Shown: positions 1 through 8,884 of the stretch, piece by piece
Layout: each line of letters opens with the position of its first letter
How positions within the stretch are numbered: position 1 is the first letter of the stretch
Source: Azospirillum sp. TSO35-2
Lineage (GTDB): Bacteria > Pseudomonadota > Alphaproteobacteria > Azospirillales > Azospirillaceae
Reading direction: 5' to 3'
Assembly (NCBI RefSeq): GCF_003116095.1
Contig: NZ_LGRA01000021.1
Coordinates: forward strand, 2,513,508-2,577,507
DNA: 64,000 nt
Program-made: the position numbers and the translations under genes
The notes under the pieces: generated by a model
The model's input: only the letters and a program-made list of their open reading frames with translations
Told to the model about the DNA's origin: nothing
Database searches by the model: none

Positions 1-1
1 C

Positions 2-286
2 GACGTCGCTCAGGAACTCCGCGACGCGCTGAAGCCCCGGTATGGCCGCCTTGCGGTCACGGCCTACCGGCTGCCCGCCGAAGCCGCTTGGCCGGACATC
101 GCCGCCCATTATCGGGGCGCTCTGTCAGGCTGGGAGGCCGAACCCGCTCTTCCGCAGCGGATTCGCGCGGGCCAGGCGCGGGCGTGGAAGCGCCACGGCG
201 CGGTGGTCGCCATCGCCCTCATCGCTACCCCCGTCGCGGGCCAGCGCAGCGACTACGCCGTGCTGGTCGTCGCGACGACGTCCTGA
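2..286 (+). CDS. 3' end of an unknown protein (partial)
   Basis: An open frame enters from the left edge and ends at the TGA at 284-286, giving the last 94 residues of a protein whose start lies outside the window. The C-terminus reads SDYAVLVVATTS and contains a short hydrophobic stretch (VVAIALIATPVAG). I do not recognise a family. It has alphaproteobacterial codon use (strong G/C third positions) and ends 41 bases from the convergent CheB-type gene, with no clear terminator between. Longer frames that overlap it in other phases look like shadows. Confidence 0.5.
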   Translation, partial: DVAQELRDALKPRYGRLAVTAYRLPAEAAWPDIAAHYRGALSGWEAEPALPQRIRAGQARAWKRHGAVVAIALIATPVAGQRSDYAVLVVATTS

Positions 287-327
287 TGGCCGGCCGATGC
301 GGCAACCCGTCCTTCCCCGCCGATGGT

Positions 328-1389
328 CTACGGCTCATTGGCCCGCTTCAGGTCCGGATTGGACAGCACCTGGCGCAGGAGGTCGGCGTGGTTGCGCGCC
401 TCCGCCATCTGTCGGTCCCAATTGGCGGCCAAGCGGTCGTGGCCGCGGCCGCGGGCGTGGTCGGCCATGCGCCGGAACAGCTCCACCCGGTCCTCGTGGG
501 TGCGCAGGGCCACCCACAGGGCTTTCTCCATGGCTTCGGCCTGGGCCTCGTTCATCGCGTCGAGGCTGTAGGCGTGGCCGACCTTGCAGCGGAAGCGCAG
601 CGTCGGGCCGTCGCGGATCTCCGACAGGCCGCCACCGCATTCGGGACAGGATAGGGTGGTCGGCACACCGACCGTTTGGGTATCGTCGGACACGGTGGTC
701 AGCTCCTGCTCGGCAATGCGGGCTTCCACCGCAATATCAAAGGGGACGGGCGGGCGGGCCGGTGCCGGCTCGCTCACCAGGCGGGCCAGCAGGGTCGCCA
801 TGCGATCGAGCGGCACGACATGGTCGATCGGGTTGCGCGCGATGGCGCTGGCCGGCATGCCGGGCCATTGGGCGTCGTCCGGGTCCTGGACGACGCTGGT
901 CCCCCCGCAGCGATGAACGGCCCGCAGGCCGGACGCACCGTCGTCCAGCGTGCCGGACAGCACGACGCCGACCACCCGGCTGCCGAAGGCCACCCCGGCG
1001 GAGCGGAACAGCGGGTCGACCGCCGGACGGGTCCGGTTCTCCCGCGGGCCGCGGCGGATCAGCACGCGGTCGCGAAGAACCAGCAGATGGTGGTCGGGCG
1101 GCGCGACATGGATGTGCCCCGGCCGGATCGGCTCGCCGTCCGTGGGGTGGAAGGCCGGCAGCCAGCCCACCCGTTGCAACAACCGGGGCAGCAGGCTCCG
1201 CGCCGTCGGCGTGATGTGCATGACGACGAACACCGTCGGCGCGCAGTCCTGCGGCATCGCGGAGAACAGCCGGGTGAGAGCGGACACCCCGCCGGCCGAC
1301 GTCCCGATCACGACGATGTCGCGCTTTTCCGGGAGGCGCGGCTCCAAACCCGACTGGTCCATACCATGGCAACAGGCGGTCGCGCCCAT
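328..1389 (-). CDS. CheB-type protein-glutamate methylesterase with C-terminal zinc-ribbon-like region
   Basis: Predicted methylesterase/deamidase of chemoreceptor-like proteins, without an N-terminal receiver domain. The N-terminal half has the CheB catalytic signature: GTSAGG (Ser31 from the chosen start), an MHITPT histidine segment and LSGTLDDGASGL for the aspartate. The C-terminal part has CPECGG...FRCKVGHAYS, a zinc-ribbon-like pair of CxxC/CxxGH elements, then a helical tail. This receiver-less form is typical of CheB proteins that partner CheR-PAS proteins, and the divergent neighbour is exactly that. The frame is open further to a TTG at 1473. I chose ATG 1389, which has a GGGGCGG purine stretch upstream; ATG 1362 is the alternative. 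Function is inferred from the family; the target receptor is unknown. Confidence 0.85.
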   Translation of the reverse strand: MGATACCHGMDQSGLEPRLPEKRDIVVIGTSAGGVSALTRLFSAMPQDCAPTVFVVMHITPTARSLLPRLLQRVGWLPAFHPTDGEPIRPGHIHVAPPDHHLLVLRDRVLIRRGPRENRTRPAVDPLFRSAGVAFGSRVVGVVLSGTLDDGASGLRAVHRCGGTSVVQDPDDAQWPGMPASAIARNPIDHVVPLDRMATLLARLVSEPAPARPPVPFDIAVEARIAEQELTTVSDDTQTVGVPTTLSCPECGGGLSEIRDGPTLRFRCKVGHAYSLDAMNEAQAEAMEKALWVALRTHEDRVELFRRMADHARGRGHDRLAANWDRQMAEARNHADLLRQVLSNPDLKRANEP

Positions 1390-1521
1390 CGTTTCGCCGC
1401 CCCGGCGTCCATCGCCCCGTTCGCTTGCGCAATGCGGCGTCCAGGCATAGGACGTCTCAATGCTTGAGTGCAACGCTCGCCGACGGTTATGCTCAACTCA
1501 ACACTGTGATACCGCAAGACG

Positions 1522-3786
1522 ATGACAAAAAAAGCTGATACCCCCGATTCTGATTTTTCAAATCTGATCCATCATATCCAGGAAAGCCGCGGAATAGACT
1601 TTCGCGGCTACAAGAGGACGAGCCTCGAACGACGGATCCGTCGGCGCATGGAAGAAGTCGGTTGCGATGATTTCACGTCCTACCATGCGTTTCTCGAGGC
1701 CCACCCGCAGGAATTCATCAATCTGTTGAACACGGTTTTGATCAACGTCACCTCGTTCTTTCGCGACAAGGACGCGTGGGAGGTGCTGCGCACCGACGTC
1801 GTGCCGCGCATCCTCGAACGCAAGGGCAGCACCGGCCACATCCGGATCTGGAGCGTCGGCTGCGCATCGGGCGAGGAGCCCTATTCCCTGGCGATGCTGT
1901 TCGCCGAGGCGCTCGGCACGCCCGAATTCTGCCGCCGCGTCAAGATTTACGCCACCGACCTGGACGAAGAGGCGCTGAACACCGCCCGCCACGCCACCTA
2001 CGCCGCCCGCGACGTCGATTCCGTGCCGGAGCCCCTGCTGGAACGCTATTTCGAGCGGACCGGCAACCACTACGTGTTCCAGCGCGAGCTGCGCAAATGC
2101 GTCATCTTCGGCCGCCACAACGTGGTCAGCGACGCGCCGATCTCGCGCATCGACCTGCTGATCTGCCGCAACCTGCTGATCTACCTGGAGGCGGACACCC
2201 AGAACGTCGTCCTGCCGCGCCTGCACTACGCGCTGGTCAACGACGGCTTCCTGTTCCTGGGCAAGGCGGAAACGCAGCTCGCCCGATCCCGCATGTTCGA
2301 GCCGATCGACCTGAAAAGCCGGATCTTCACCAAGGTGCCGCGGGAATGGCGCCGCTCGCAGGGGGGCGGCCTGGCGCTGGCGGCCGATGCCCACGGCGGG
2401 CGGGCGAACCAACAGAACCGGCTGCTGGAGAGCATCGTCGACAACAGCGCCGCCGCCTATCTGGCGGTGAACATCGACGGGCAACTGATCTTCGCCAACG
2501 CCCCGGCGCGGCGGCTGTTCGACGTCGAGGAAAACGACATCGGCCGTCCGTTCCAGGACCTGACCATCTCCTATCGGCCGGCCGAACTGCGCAGCCGGAT
2601 CGAGGAGGTGCGGACCAGCGGCCGCACCGTCCGCATCGAACACCAGCCCTTCTCCCGCCCGGGCATCGAGCCGACCCACCTGACCATCGAGGTGTCGCTG
2701 CTCTACGGCCGCGATGGCAAGCCCTTCGCCACACTGATGAGCTTCGTCAACACCAGCCGCCTGTTCCTGCTGCAACAGGAGGTCGATGCCGCCCAGGAAA
2801 GCCTGGAGACGACGATCGAGGAACTCCAGTCTTCCAACGAGGAGCTGGAAACCACCAATGAGGAGTTGCAGTCGACCAACGAGGAGTTGGAGACGACCAA
2901 CGAAGAACTCCAGTCCACCAATGAGGAGCTGGAGACCATGAACGAGGAACTGCGATCGACCAACGAAGAGTTGGAAGTCGCCAACGAGGAGATGCGACGG
3001 CAAGGCGAGGAAGCCAGCGAATACAAGCAGTATTCGGAATCGATCCTGCGCAGCATCGACGCCGGCATCATCGTCCTGGACGACAACATGATCGTCCGCT
3101 CCTGGAACCGCTGGAGCGAAAATGTCTGGGGGCTGCGCACCGAGGAGGTCGTGGGCGAATCCTTCCTCGACCTCGACATCGGGCTGCCGGTGCTGCACCT
3201 GCGGCGGGCGCTGCACGACACCCTGACCAACCGGGTGGCCGCCGAGCCGCTGGAGTTGGAGGCGATGGACCGGCGGGGCCGCCGGATCGACTGCCGCATC
3301 CGCCTGTCGCCCCTGCTGCACCACAAGGACACCTACGGTGCGGTCCTGATCATCGAGGACGTGACCGAACGCACGCGGGCCGACGCCTTCGCCCGTTACC
3401 TTGGCCGCATCATCGGCCGATCGCTGAACGAGGTGTATGTCCTCGATCCGGCGACCTTCCATTTCCAACTGGTCAACCGCGGGGGCGAGGCCAAGCTGGG
3501 CCATTCGCTGGACGCGCTGCGACAGATCGCGCTGCACGAGCTGATGCCCGACATCGACGCCGTCACCTTCGGGGAGCTGGTGGCGCCGCTGTTGTCGGGC
3601 GAGAAGGACGAAATCGTCTTCGAGACACGGATCGAAAGCGGTCACCAGCCAGCCCGCCCGGTCGAAATGTGCATGCAGTATTTCGCGCAGGAACAGCCGC
3701 CGGTCCTGGTCGCCATCGCCCACGACACCGCGAAGCGGCAGAGCATCGGCTCCTTCGACGGCCGGCGGGAGGCGGCTTCCGACTGA
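1522..3786 (+). CDS. CheR-type methyltransferase with PAS domains and heptad-repeat coiled coil
   Basis: A 754-residue multidomain sensor. Residues about 10-270 are CheR: N-terminal helical domain, then a SAM-binding domain with WSVGCASGEEPYSLAML near residue 115 and the DLLICRNLLIYL motif near 215. A PAS domain follows (about 300-410, LLESIVDNSAAAYLAV). Residues 430-492 form nine near-identical heptads based on STNEELE. A second PAS domain (about 505-620) and a further PAS-like segment complete the protein; there is no kinase domain. In many relatives CheB, CheR, PAS and kinase are fused; here they are separate genes, with CheB divergent and a kinase downstream. The ATG at 1522 has only a weak ribosome site. 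The role is probably signal-dependent methylation of a receptor or kinase; the target is unknown. Confidence 0.88.
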   Translation: MTKKADTPDSDFSNLIHHIQESRGIDFRGYKRTSLERRIRRRMEEVGCDDFTSYHAFLEAHPQEFINLLNTVLINVTSFFRDKDAWEVLRTDVVPRILERKGSTGHIRIWSVGCASGEEPYSLAMLFAEALGTPEFCRRVKIYATDLDEEALNTARHATYAARDVDSVPEPLLERYFERTGNHYVFQRELRKCVIFGRHNVVSDAPISRIDLLICRNLLIYLEADTQNVVLPRLHYALVNDGFLFLGKAETQLARSRMFEPIDLKSRIFTKVPREWRRSQGGGLALAADAHGGRANQQNRLLESIVDNSAAAYLAVNIDGQLIFANAPARRLFDVEENDIGRPFQDLTISYRPAELRSRIEEVRTSGRTVRIEHQPFSRPGIEPTHLTIEVSLLYGRDGKPFATLMSFVNTSRLFLLQQEVDAAQESLETTIEELQSSNEELETTNEELQSTNEELETTNEELQSTNEELETMNEELRSTNEELEVANEEMRRQGEEASEYKQYSESILRSIDAGIIVLDDNMIVRSWNRWSENVWGLRTEEVVGESFLDLDIGLPVLHLRRALHDTLTNRVAAEPLELEAMDRRGRRIDCRIRLSPLLHHKDTYGAVLIIEDVTERTRADAFARYLGRIIGRSLNEVYVLDPATFHFQLVNRGGEAKLGHSLDALRQIALHELMPDIDAVTFGELVAPLLSGEKDEIVFETRIESGHQPARPVEMCMQYFAQEQPPVLVAIAHDTAKRQSIGSFDGRREAASD
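2809..2997 (+). repeat. Nine tandem 21-bp units encoding STNEELE-type heptads
   Basis: Residues 430-492 of the CheR-PAS protein consist of nine consecutive heptads (TTIEELQ, SSNEELE, TTNEELQ, STNEELE, TTNEELQ, STNEELE, TMNEELR, STNEELE, VANEEMR). The DNA repeats are imperfect, with synonymous changes, so the repeat is held at protein level. It predicts a continuous parallel coiled coil that links the two PAS domains. Confidence 0.9.
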
Positions 3787-3904
3787 CCGGCCGCCGCGCC
3801 ACCCCCAATTCGGGCCGGGGCGGACCGCCGATCGGGTTTGCCGTCGCCGCTCACGGTGCCCGGATACCGACGCCGTGGCACGCGTCTGATCTTTGACCAA
3901 CAAA

Positions 3905-3936
3905 TGGGAACAGAACGACGTACACAAAGGTTCCCA
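3905..3936. promoter_or_regulatory. Inverted repeat TGGGAAC-N18-GTTCCCA upstream of the kinase gene
   Basis: A perfect 7-bp inverted repeat with an 18-base spacer lies 95 bases before the kinase start. Read on the plus strand it also contains GGAAC-N17-GGTT, close to the GGAAC-N16/17-cGTT pattern of EcfG-type general stress sigma factor promoters in alphaproteobacteria. It could therefore be a stress promoter or a dimeric operator. This is a pattern match only. Confidence 0.35.
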
Positions 3937-4030
3937 GTGTACCGGCGGCGCGCCCGTTCCAGGATGTCCCGCCGCCCAGTCGCCAACGATCGCCAAGGCC
4001 AAAGATCGCCGAAGGAGGAGGGACCGCCGC

Positions 4031-5491
4031 ATGTCGGACACTCATGGACTGGACACCAAGGGGAACTGCAAGCCGGGAGCTTTGGTCATCCAGCCCATCT
4101 GGGATCGCCTTGACGACGCCGTCATCGTCACCGACTGCGATCTCGATCCGCCGGGGCCGACGATCCGCTACGTCAACCGCGCCTTCACCAAGCTGACCGG
4201 CTACCGCCCGGACGAGGTGATCGGCCGGTCGCCCCGGCTGCTGCAATCCCGGCGGACCGACCGGAAGGTGACGGCCACCATCAAGCGCGACCTGCGGGAG
4301 CGCGACTTCGCCCGCGTCACGCTGGTCAACCGGCACAAGAGCGGGGCCGAGTATCTGTGCACCCTGGTCGTCACGCCGCTGCTGGGGCCGGGCGGTCGGA
4401 CCGAGCATTTCATCGGCGTGGCCTGCGACCTGAAAAGCGAAGCGGCCGCCGCCGACCTGCGGCACCTGTCCGCCGAGTTGGAACAGGCCTTGACCCTGGT
4501 CGAGGACCTGGAGCAGCGGCAGGCCGAGGCCGAGGCGCTGATCGACCGCCAGCAGCGCGAGATCGCCCTTCTCGCCACGCGCCACCAGGCCGCCCTGTCG
4601 CAGGTGAACGAGATGATGGAGCGGCTGGCGCTGCGCGAGCGCGCGCTGGACCGCCAGAGCGAGGAGCTTGTCCGCGCCAACGCCGAGCTGTCGGTCTCGC
4701 TGGAGGAGCTGCGCACGACGGAAGAAGAGCTGCGCGTGTCCCTGGACCAGATCGAGCAGGCGAACGTGGAACTCGAACGCTCGAACGAGGAGTTGCAGCG
4801 CCTGCAGGGCGCCGACGCCGACAAGCTGCGCCTGCTTGCCTCCGCCAGCCACGACCTGCGCCAGCCGGTGATGTCGATGGGGCTGTTCCTGGACGTGCTG
4901 CGGACCCGGCTGGGCGACGCGGAGCGGCCGGTCATGGGCGGGCTGATGGCCGCCCACCTGTCGATCCGCACGCTGCTGGATGGCATGCTCGACTCCGCCC
5001 GCCTGGACGCCGGGGTGCTGGACCCGCTGATCGAGCCGGTGGCGATGAGCAGCATCCTCGAGGGAATCCACGGCGAATTCGAACCCCAGGCGGAGATGCG
5101 CGGGCTGCGGTTCCGGGTCGTGCCCTGCACCGCCGTGGTGCTGAGCGACGCGCAACTGCTGGAACGGATCCTGCGGAACCTGATCGCGAACGCGCTGAAA
5201 TACACGGTGTCCGGCGGCATTCTGCTCGGCTGCCGCGCCTGCTGGGACGGCCTGCGGGTCGAGGTGTGGGACACCGGCCCGGGCGTGCCGGAAGCCGCCC
5301 GCCGCGGCATCTTCGAAGAGTTCCACCAGTTGGACAACCCCGGGCGCGACCAGCGGCGGGGGGTCGGGCTGGGGCTGGCGATCGTCGCCCGGCTCGCCCG
5401 GCAGCTCAACCACGAGATCGGGCTGCGCTCCTGGGTCGGCCGCGGATCGGTCTTTTCGGTGACGGTGCCGCTGGCGCCGGAGCAGGGCTGA
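4031..5491 (+). CDS. PAS-domain sensor histidine kinase, no membrane segment
   Basis: A soluble 486-residue kinase. An N-terminal PAS domain (about 15-130; NRAFTKLTGYRPDEVIGRSP, as in LOV/PAS proteins, but without the photoactive cysteine motif) is followed by a long coiled coil (about 140-265) containing EELRTTEEELRVSL and ELERSNEELQ heptads like those of the upstream CheR-PAS protein. The HisKA domain has the phosphoacceptor His274 in ASHDLRQP. The ATP-binding domain shows NLIANALKYT (N box), DTGPGVP (G1) and GVGLGLAIV (G2). The frame is open back to 3893, but ATG 4031 has a strong ribosome site (AAGGAGGAG at 4012-4020, ten bases before the start), so I chose it. It probably phosphorylates the regulator at 5695. 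Confidence 0.88.
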   Translation: MSDTHGLDTKGNCKPGALVIQPIWDRLDDAVIVTDCDLDPPGPTIRYVNRAFTKLTGYRPDEVIGRSPRLLQSRRTDRKVTATIKRDLRERDFARVTLVNRHKSGAEYLCTLVVTPLLGPGGRTEHFIGVACDLKSEAAAADLRHLSAELEQALTLVEDLEQRQAEAEALIDRQQREIALLATRHQAALSQVNEMMERLALRERALDRQSEELVRANAELSVSLEELRTTEEELRVSLDQIEQANVELERSNEELQRLQGADADKLRLLASASHDLRQPVMSMGLFLDVLRTRLGDAERPVMGGLMAAHLSIRTLLDGMLDSARLDAGVLDPLIEPVAMSSILEGIHGEFEPQAEMRGLRFRVVPCTAVVLSDAQLLERILRNLIANALKYTVSGGILLGCRACWDGLRVEVWDTGPGVPEAARRGIFEEFHQLDNPGRDQRRGVGLGLAIVARLARQLNHEIGLRSWVGRGSVFSVTVPLAPEQG

Positions 5492-5694
5492 CGCCCGAAA
5501 GGAGCAGGGCGCCGGCGACGCCGTCCGCTTTCGTGGTCGTCCCACGGTGTGGGTACCACCCGCTTATCCGTATGCGCGTTGCGGACATCCGAATGGGGTG
5601 GTTCAACGCTTCATCGTCCTCGCACAAAGTTTGATCAACCGTCCCGTCAAAATCCGCGGCGGGCAACGCATTCGATGGATGAAGAGGTTCGAAC

Positions 5695-6459
5695 GTGGAT
5701 CATCATGCCCAGCACGCCATCGATCCGATCGTCCCGGAGCCGGTTCATCACCACGGTGACCATCCGGGTGACATCCCGACCTTCCTGATCGTGGACGACC
5801 ACGCCCTGGTCCGCTACGGCCTGTCGCTGGCGCTGCGCCAGCGCTATCCCGATGCCATGATCGTCGAGGCCGGGTCGCTGGCCGAGGCCCTGCGCAAGCG
5901 TCCGGCCATTCCGGCTCTGACGGCGATCCTCTACGACCTGCAGATGGGCGACAGCGATGGCGCGGCCGGGCTTCAGGTGATGCTGGAGGCGGCGGGCGAG
6001 GTGCCGCTGGTCGTGGTGTCGGGGGTCGACGACGCCAACGTCATCGCCGGCTGCATCCGCGCCGGCGCGCGCGGTTTCGTGCCCAAGGGCTGCGAGGGGA
6101 TGGTTCTCGACCAGGCCCTGCCGATCGTGCTGGCCGGCGGCATCTTCGCGCCCGCCCCGCCGGCCGCGCATGGTGGCCGGCCGATCCGCATCCCGCTGGC
6201 CACCACCACCCCGGCGCCCTCGGCGGCCTCCGCGGCGCAGTCCGGCGGCAGCGCGATCACCGATCTGACCGACCGCCAGCGCGAGGTGCTGCGGCTGCTG
6301 CTGAAGGGCTGCTCGAACAAGGAGATCGCCCGCTCGCTCGGCGTGCTGGAGGGCACCATCAAGGTGCATCTGCGCACGGTGATGCAGCGGCTGGGCGTGC
6401 GCAACCGCACCCAGTTGGCGCTGGCCGCCGTCCGGGCCGGCGTGACGATCGCCAACTGA
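5695..6459 (+). CDS. NarL/FixJ-family response regulator (REC-LuxR HTH)
   Basis: A 254-residue transcription factor. The receiver domain (about 28-150) has FLIVDDHALVRYG, the phosphoacceptor Asp81 in LYDLQMGD, and a lysine in GFVPKGC. A proline- and alanine-rich linker leads to a LuxR-type helix-turn-helix (about 188-250: LTDRQREVLRLLLKGCSNKE, EGTIKVHLRTVMQRLGVRNR). The start is GTG 5695 with AAGAGG seven bases upstream; the 27-residue histidine-rich leader before the receiver is unusual. It lies 203 bases downstream of the kinase in the same direction and is its probable partner. Confidence 0.87.
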   Translation: MDHHAQHAIDPIVPEPVHHHGDHPGDIPTFLIVDDHALVRYGLSLALRQRYPDAMIVEAGSLAEALRKRPAIPALTAILYDLQMGDSDGAAGLQVMLEAAGEVPLVVVSGVDDANVIAGCIRAGARGFVPKGCEGMVLDQALPIVLAGGIFAPAPPAAHGGRPIRIPLATTTPAPSAASAAQSGGSAITDLTDRQREVLRLLLKGCSNKEIARSLGVLEGTIKVHLRTVMQRLGVRNRTQLALAAVRAGVTIAN

Positions 6460-6484
6460 GCCCGGTCACCGGGCCAGAGGATGG

Positions 6485-7516
6485 TCAGACGGCGGGCTGC
6501 TGCTGGGTGATGCAGTGGATGCCGCCGCCGCCGCGCACGATGTCCATCGCGGCGATCTGCACCACCTCGCGGTCGGGGAAGGCCTTGCGCACGACGCGGT
6601 AGGCCTCGTCGTCGGCCGGATCCTCGAAGGCCGGCATGACGATGCCGCCGTTGGCGATGTAGAGGTTGGTGTAGGACAGCGTCAGCCGCACCCCGTTCAT
6701 GTCGCGCCGCGCCGGCTGGCGGACCGGGATGACCTCCAGCGGCCGGCCCCGGGCGTCGCGGGCGCGCGTCAGCCGGTCGAGATTGTCCTGGAACGCCTTG
6801 AAGTTCGGGTCGCCGGGGTCGTCGGTGGTGATCGCCATCACCACGCCCGGCCGCACGAACAGCGCGATCTCGTCGATGTGGCCGTCGGTCTCGTCGTCCT
6901 GGTAGCCCTGGCCGAGCCAGATCACCGTGCTGACGCCGAGATGGTCCATCAACTGCCGCTCGATCTCGTCGCGGGTCAGGCCGGGGTTGCGGTTGGGGTT
7001 CAGCAGGCACTGCTCGGTGGTCAGCAGCGTCCCCTCCCCGTCGACATGGAAGGACCCGCCCTCCATCACCAGCGGCGCGGTGAAGCAGGGGAGCTTCAGA
7101 TGGTCGAGGATCAGGCGGCCGACCTGCCGGTCCTTCTCGCAGCCGTCGTAGTTGCCGCCCCAGGCGTTGAAGCCCCAATGGACGCCGGCCAGACCGCCCT
7201 GCCCGTCCGCCACGAAGCTCGGCCCGGTGTCGCGAATCCACGAATCGCTGATCGGCAGCGGCAGGATCTGGATGCCGGCGCCGCAGGCCAGCGAGGCGTC
7301 GGCCACGTCCGCCGGATCGCAGACCATCGTCACCGACTCGAACCGGGCAATGGCCTGCGCGACCTCGGCGTAGGCGTCGCAGGCGGCATCGAAGGCACCC
7401 TCAGGCCAGGTTTCCGGCCGGCACGGCCACGCCATCCAGCATCCGCTGTGGCGCGCCCATTCACCGGGCATGTGGAAGCCTAGACCCGTCGGCGTCCGGG
7501 CGTTCGGTGTCGTCAT
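6485..7516 (-). CDS. aguA: Agmatine deiminase
   Basis: Hydrolyses agmatine to N-carbamoylputrescine and ammonia, the first step of the arginine decarboxylase route to putrescine. The 343-residue length fits the family (porphyromonas-type peptidylarginine deiminase fold). Visible signatures are SDSWIRDTGPSFV, WGFNAWGGNYDGCEKD, VMEGGSFHVDGEGT, GHIDEIALFV and the C-terminal GGGGIHCITQQQ with the nucleophile Cys335. ATG 7516 has an AGAGGGATC ribosome site. It lies on the same strand as, and downstream of, the polyamine ABC operon, with 534 bases between, so it may have its own promoter. The substrate assignment rests on family identity and polyamine context. Confidence 0.93.
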   Translation of the reverse strand: MTTPNARTPTGLGFHMPGEWARHSGCWMAWPCRPETWPEGAFDAACDAYAEVAQAIARFESVTMVCDPADVADASLACGAGIQILPLPISDSWIRDTGPSFVADGQGGLAGVHWGFNAWGGNYDGCEKDRQVGRLILDHLKLPCFTAPLVMEGGSFHVDGEGTLLTTEQCLLNPNRNPGLTRDEIERQLMDHLGVSTVIWLGQGYQDDETDGHIDEIALFVRPGVVMAITTDDPGDPNFKAFQDNLDRLTRARDARGRPLEVIPVRQPARRDMNGVRLTLSYTNLYIANGGIVMPAFEDPADDEAYRVVRKAFPDREVVQIAAMDIVRGGGGIHCITQQQPAV

Positions 7517-8050
7517 GCGTCGATCCCTCTACCCTCGTGGTGTTTCCTGACCGGTGCTGTTCCTGACCGGCGCGGTCCCGGCCGTCACGGTTGGCCTGGA
7601 AGCGCTGGTGGAGACGTTTGCCGTCCCGGTTCAGCCTAACCACGAGTCCGGGAGTTTGGCAATCACGCCCACGGGAGCCGGCACTCGGCCTGATGGGAGA
7701 GGAACGTAGTCGGAAAGGACGCATGGAAACTGCGTCGGCCGGCGAGAAGGACGCCGGAAGCGCCGGTCAACAGCCAGTCAGCGGCCGGACGGCGGGCGCA
7801 GGGCGCGGCGGGCGGTAACGGTGCGGGTGGCGGAATAAGCGGTCGACACCGGACTGAAAAAACCAAGCCTCAACAAGGGGAACCACAGGAGCGCGCGCAT
7901 GGCACGGCCTCTTTCGCTGTTGACGATGACATCAACATAGCAAAAGAAACAGGCAATTGCCATCCGCGGCGGCAGCGGTCTGCCGCGCGCGGACGGACAG
8001 GTCTTGCGGACCGGGCGCCGGATCGCGTCCGGCGGGCCCTCCGTTCTGGC
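7517..8050. other. 534-bp gap between the pot operon and aguA
   Basis: No convincing gene. Minus-strand frames of 61-67 codons here lack ribosome sites and have no clear family. The stretch 7855-7960 is less GC-rich than its surroundings and could hold the aguA promoter, though I see no strong promoter match. A small hairpin lies at 7969-7986. Confidence 0.5.
7969..7986 (-). terminator. Weak hairpin downstream of potI
   Basis: 7-bp perfect arms GCGGCAG/CTGCCGC with a 4-base loop, 65 bases past the potI stop. There is no U-tract on the minus strand, so it may protect the 3' end or assist termination rather than be a full intrinsic terminator. Confidence 0.3.
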
Positions 8051-8884
8051 TCAGCCGTTCTGGATCGCCATCTGCTCGTCGCGTTTGCGCTGGCGCTCCT
8101 GCCGGGCCATGACCAGGCTGGCGACGAAGATGCCGCTGGCGACGACCAGCACCATCAGCGTGGCCAGCGCGTTGATCTGCGGGCTGATGCCGAATTTCAC
8201 GCTGGAGAAGATCACCATCGGCAGCGTCGTCGATCCCGGGCCGGAGACGAAGCTCGCCACCACCACGTCGTCCAGCGACAGGGTGAAGGCCAGCAGCCAG
8301 CCGGCGACCAGCGCCGGGGCGATCAGCGGCAGGGTGATGACGAAGAACACCTTGGCCGGGCGGGCGCCCAGGTCCATCGCCGCCTCCTCCAGGCTGCCGT
8401 CCATGCCGGCCAGCCGCGACTGGATGACCACCGCGACGTAGGACATGGTGAAGGTGGTGTGGGCGATGGTGATGGTGGTGACGCCGCGGCCGTCGGGCCA
8501 GCCGACCCACTGCTCCAGGGCGACGAACAGCAGCAGCAGCGACAGGCCGGTGATGACCTCCGGCATGACCAGCGGCGCGGTGATCATGCCGCCGAACAGC
8601 GTCCGCCCGCGGAAGCGGCCGAAGCGCGACAGCGCCAGCCCGGCGCAGGTGCCCAGCATCACCGACAGCGTCGCCGACACCGCCGCCACCTGGAAGGACA
8701 GGCCGGCGGCGGACAGCAGCGCGTCGTTGTTGATCAGCTCGCCGTACCATTTGGTCGAAAAGCCGCTCCACACCGTCACCAGCCGCGATTCGTTGAAGCT
8801 GAAGACGACCAGCAGCGCGATCGGCACATAGAGGAAGGCATAGCCGAACCACAGCGCCCAGGACAGGAACCCGATCTTTCTCAC
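8051..8884 (-). CDS. potI: Polyamine ABC transporter permease (PotI/PotC type)
   Basis: Second inner-membrane permease of a putrescine/spermidine importer, 277 residues with about six membrane segments. It begins VRKIGFLSWALWFGYAFLY and carries the EAA-loop signature LEEAAMDLGARPAKVFFVIT near residues 175-195, which docks the ATPase. FSFNESRLVTVWSGFSTKWY near the N-terminus is typical of PotC/PotI. The start is a GTG at 8884 that overlaps the potH stop by four bases (GTGA), indicating translational coupling. A much longer upstream frame in this phase is a shadow of potH. Confidence 0.92.
   Translation of the reverse strand: MRKIGFLSWALWFGYAFLYVPIALLVVFSFNESRLVTVWSGFSTKWYGELINNDALLSAAGLSFQVAAVSATLSVMLGTCAGLALSRFGRFRGRTLFGGMITAPLVMPEVITGLSLLLLFVALEQWVGWPDGRGVTTITIAHTTFTMSYVAVVIQSRLAGMDGSLEEAAMDLGARPAKVFFVITLPLIAPALVAGWLLAFTLSLDDVVVASFVSGPGSTTLPMVIFSSVKFGISPQINALATLMVLVVASGIFVASLVMARQERQRKRDEQMAIQNG

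Noticed and set aside
42..1214. 390-codon Arg/Pro/Gly-rich plus-strand frame
   Set aside because: Antisense to the CheB-type gene with shadow-type composition and no domain.
2809..2997. Tandem 21-bp repeats resembling a CRISPR or satellite
   Set aside because: The units are contiguous, without spacers, in frame and encode a regular coiled coil.
7778..7963. 61-codon minus-strand frame with a hydrophobic N-terminus
   Set aside because: No ribosome site, basic low-complexity C-terminus, and no clear family; the space probably holds the aguA promoter.
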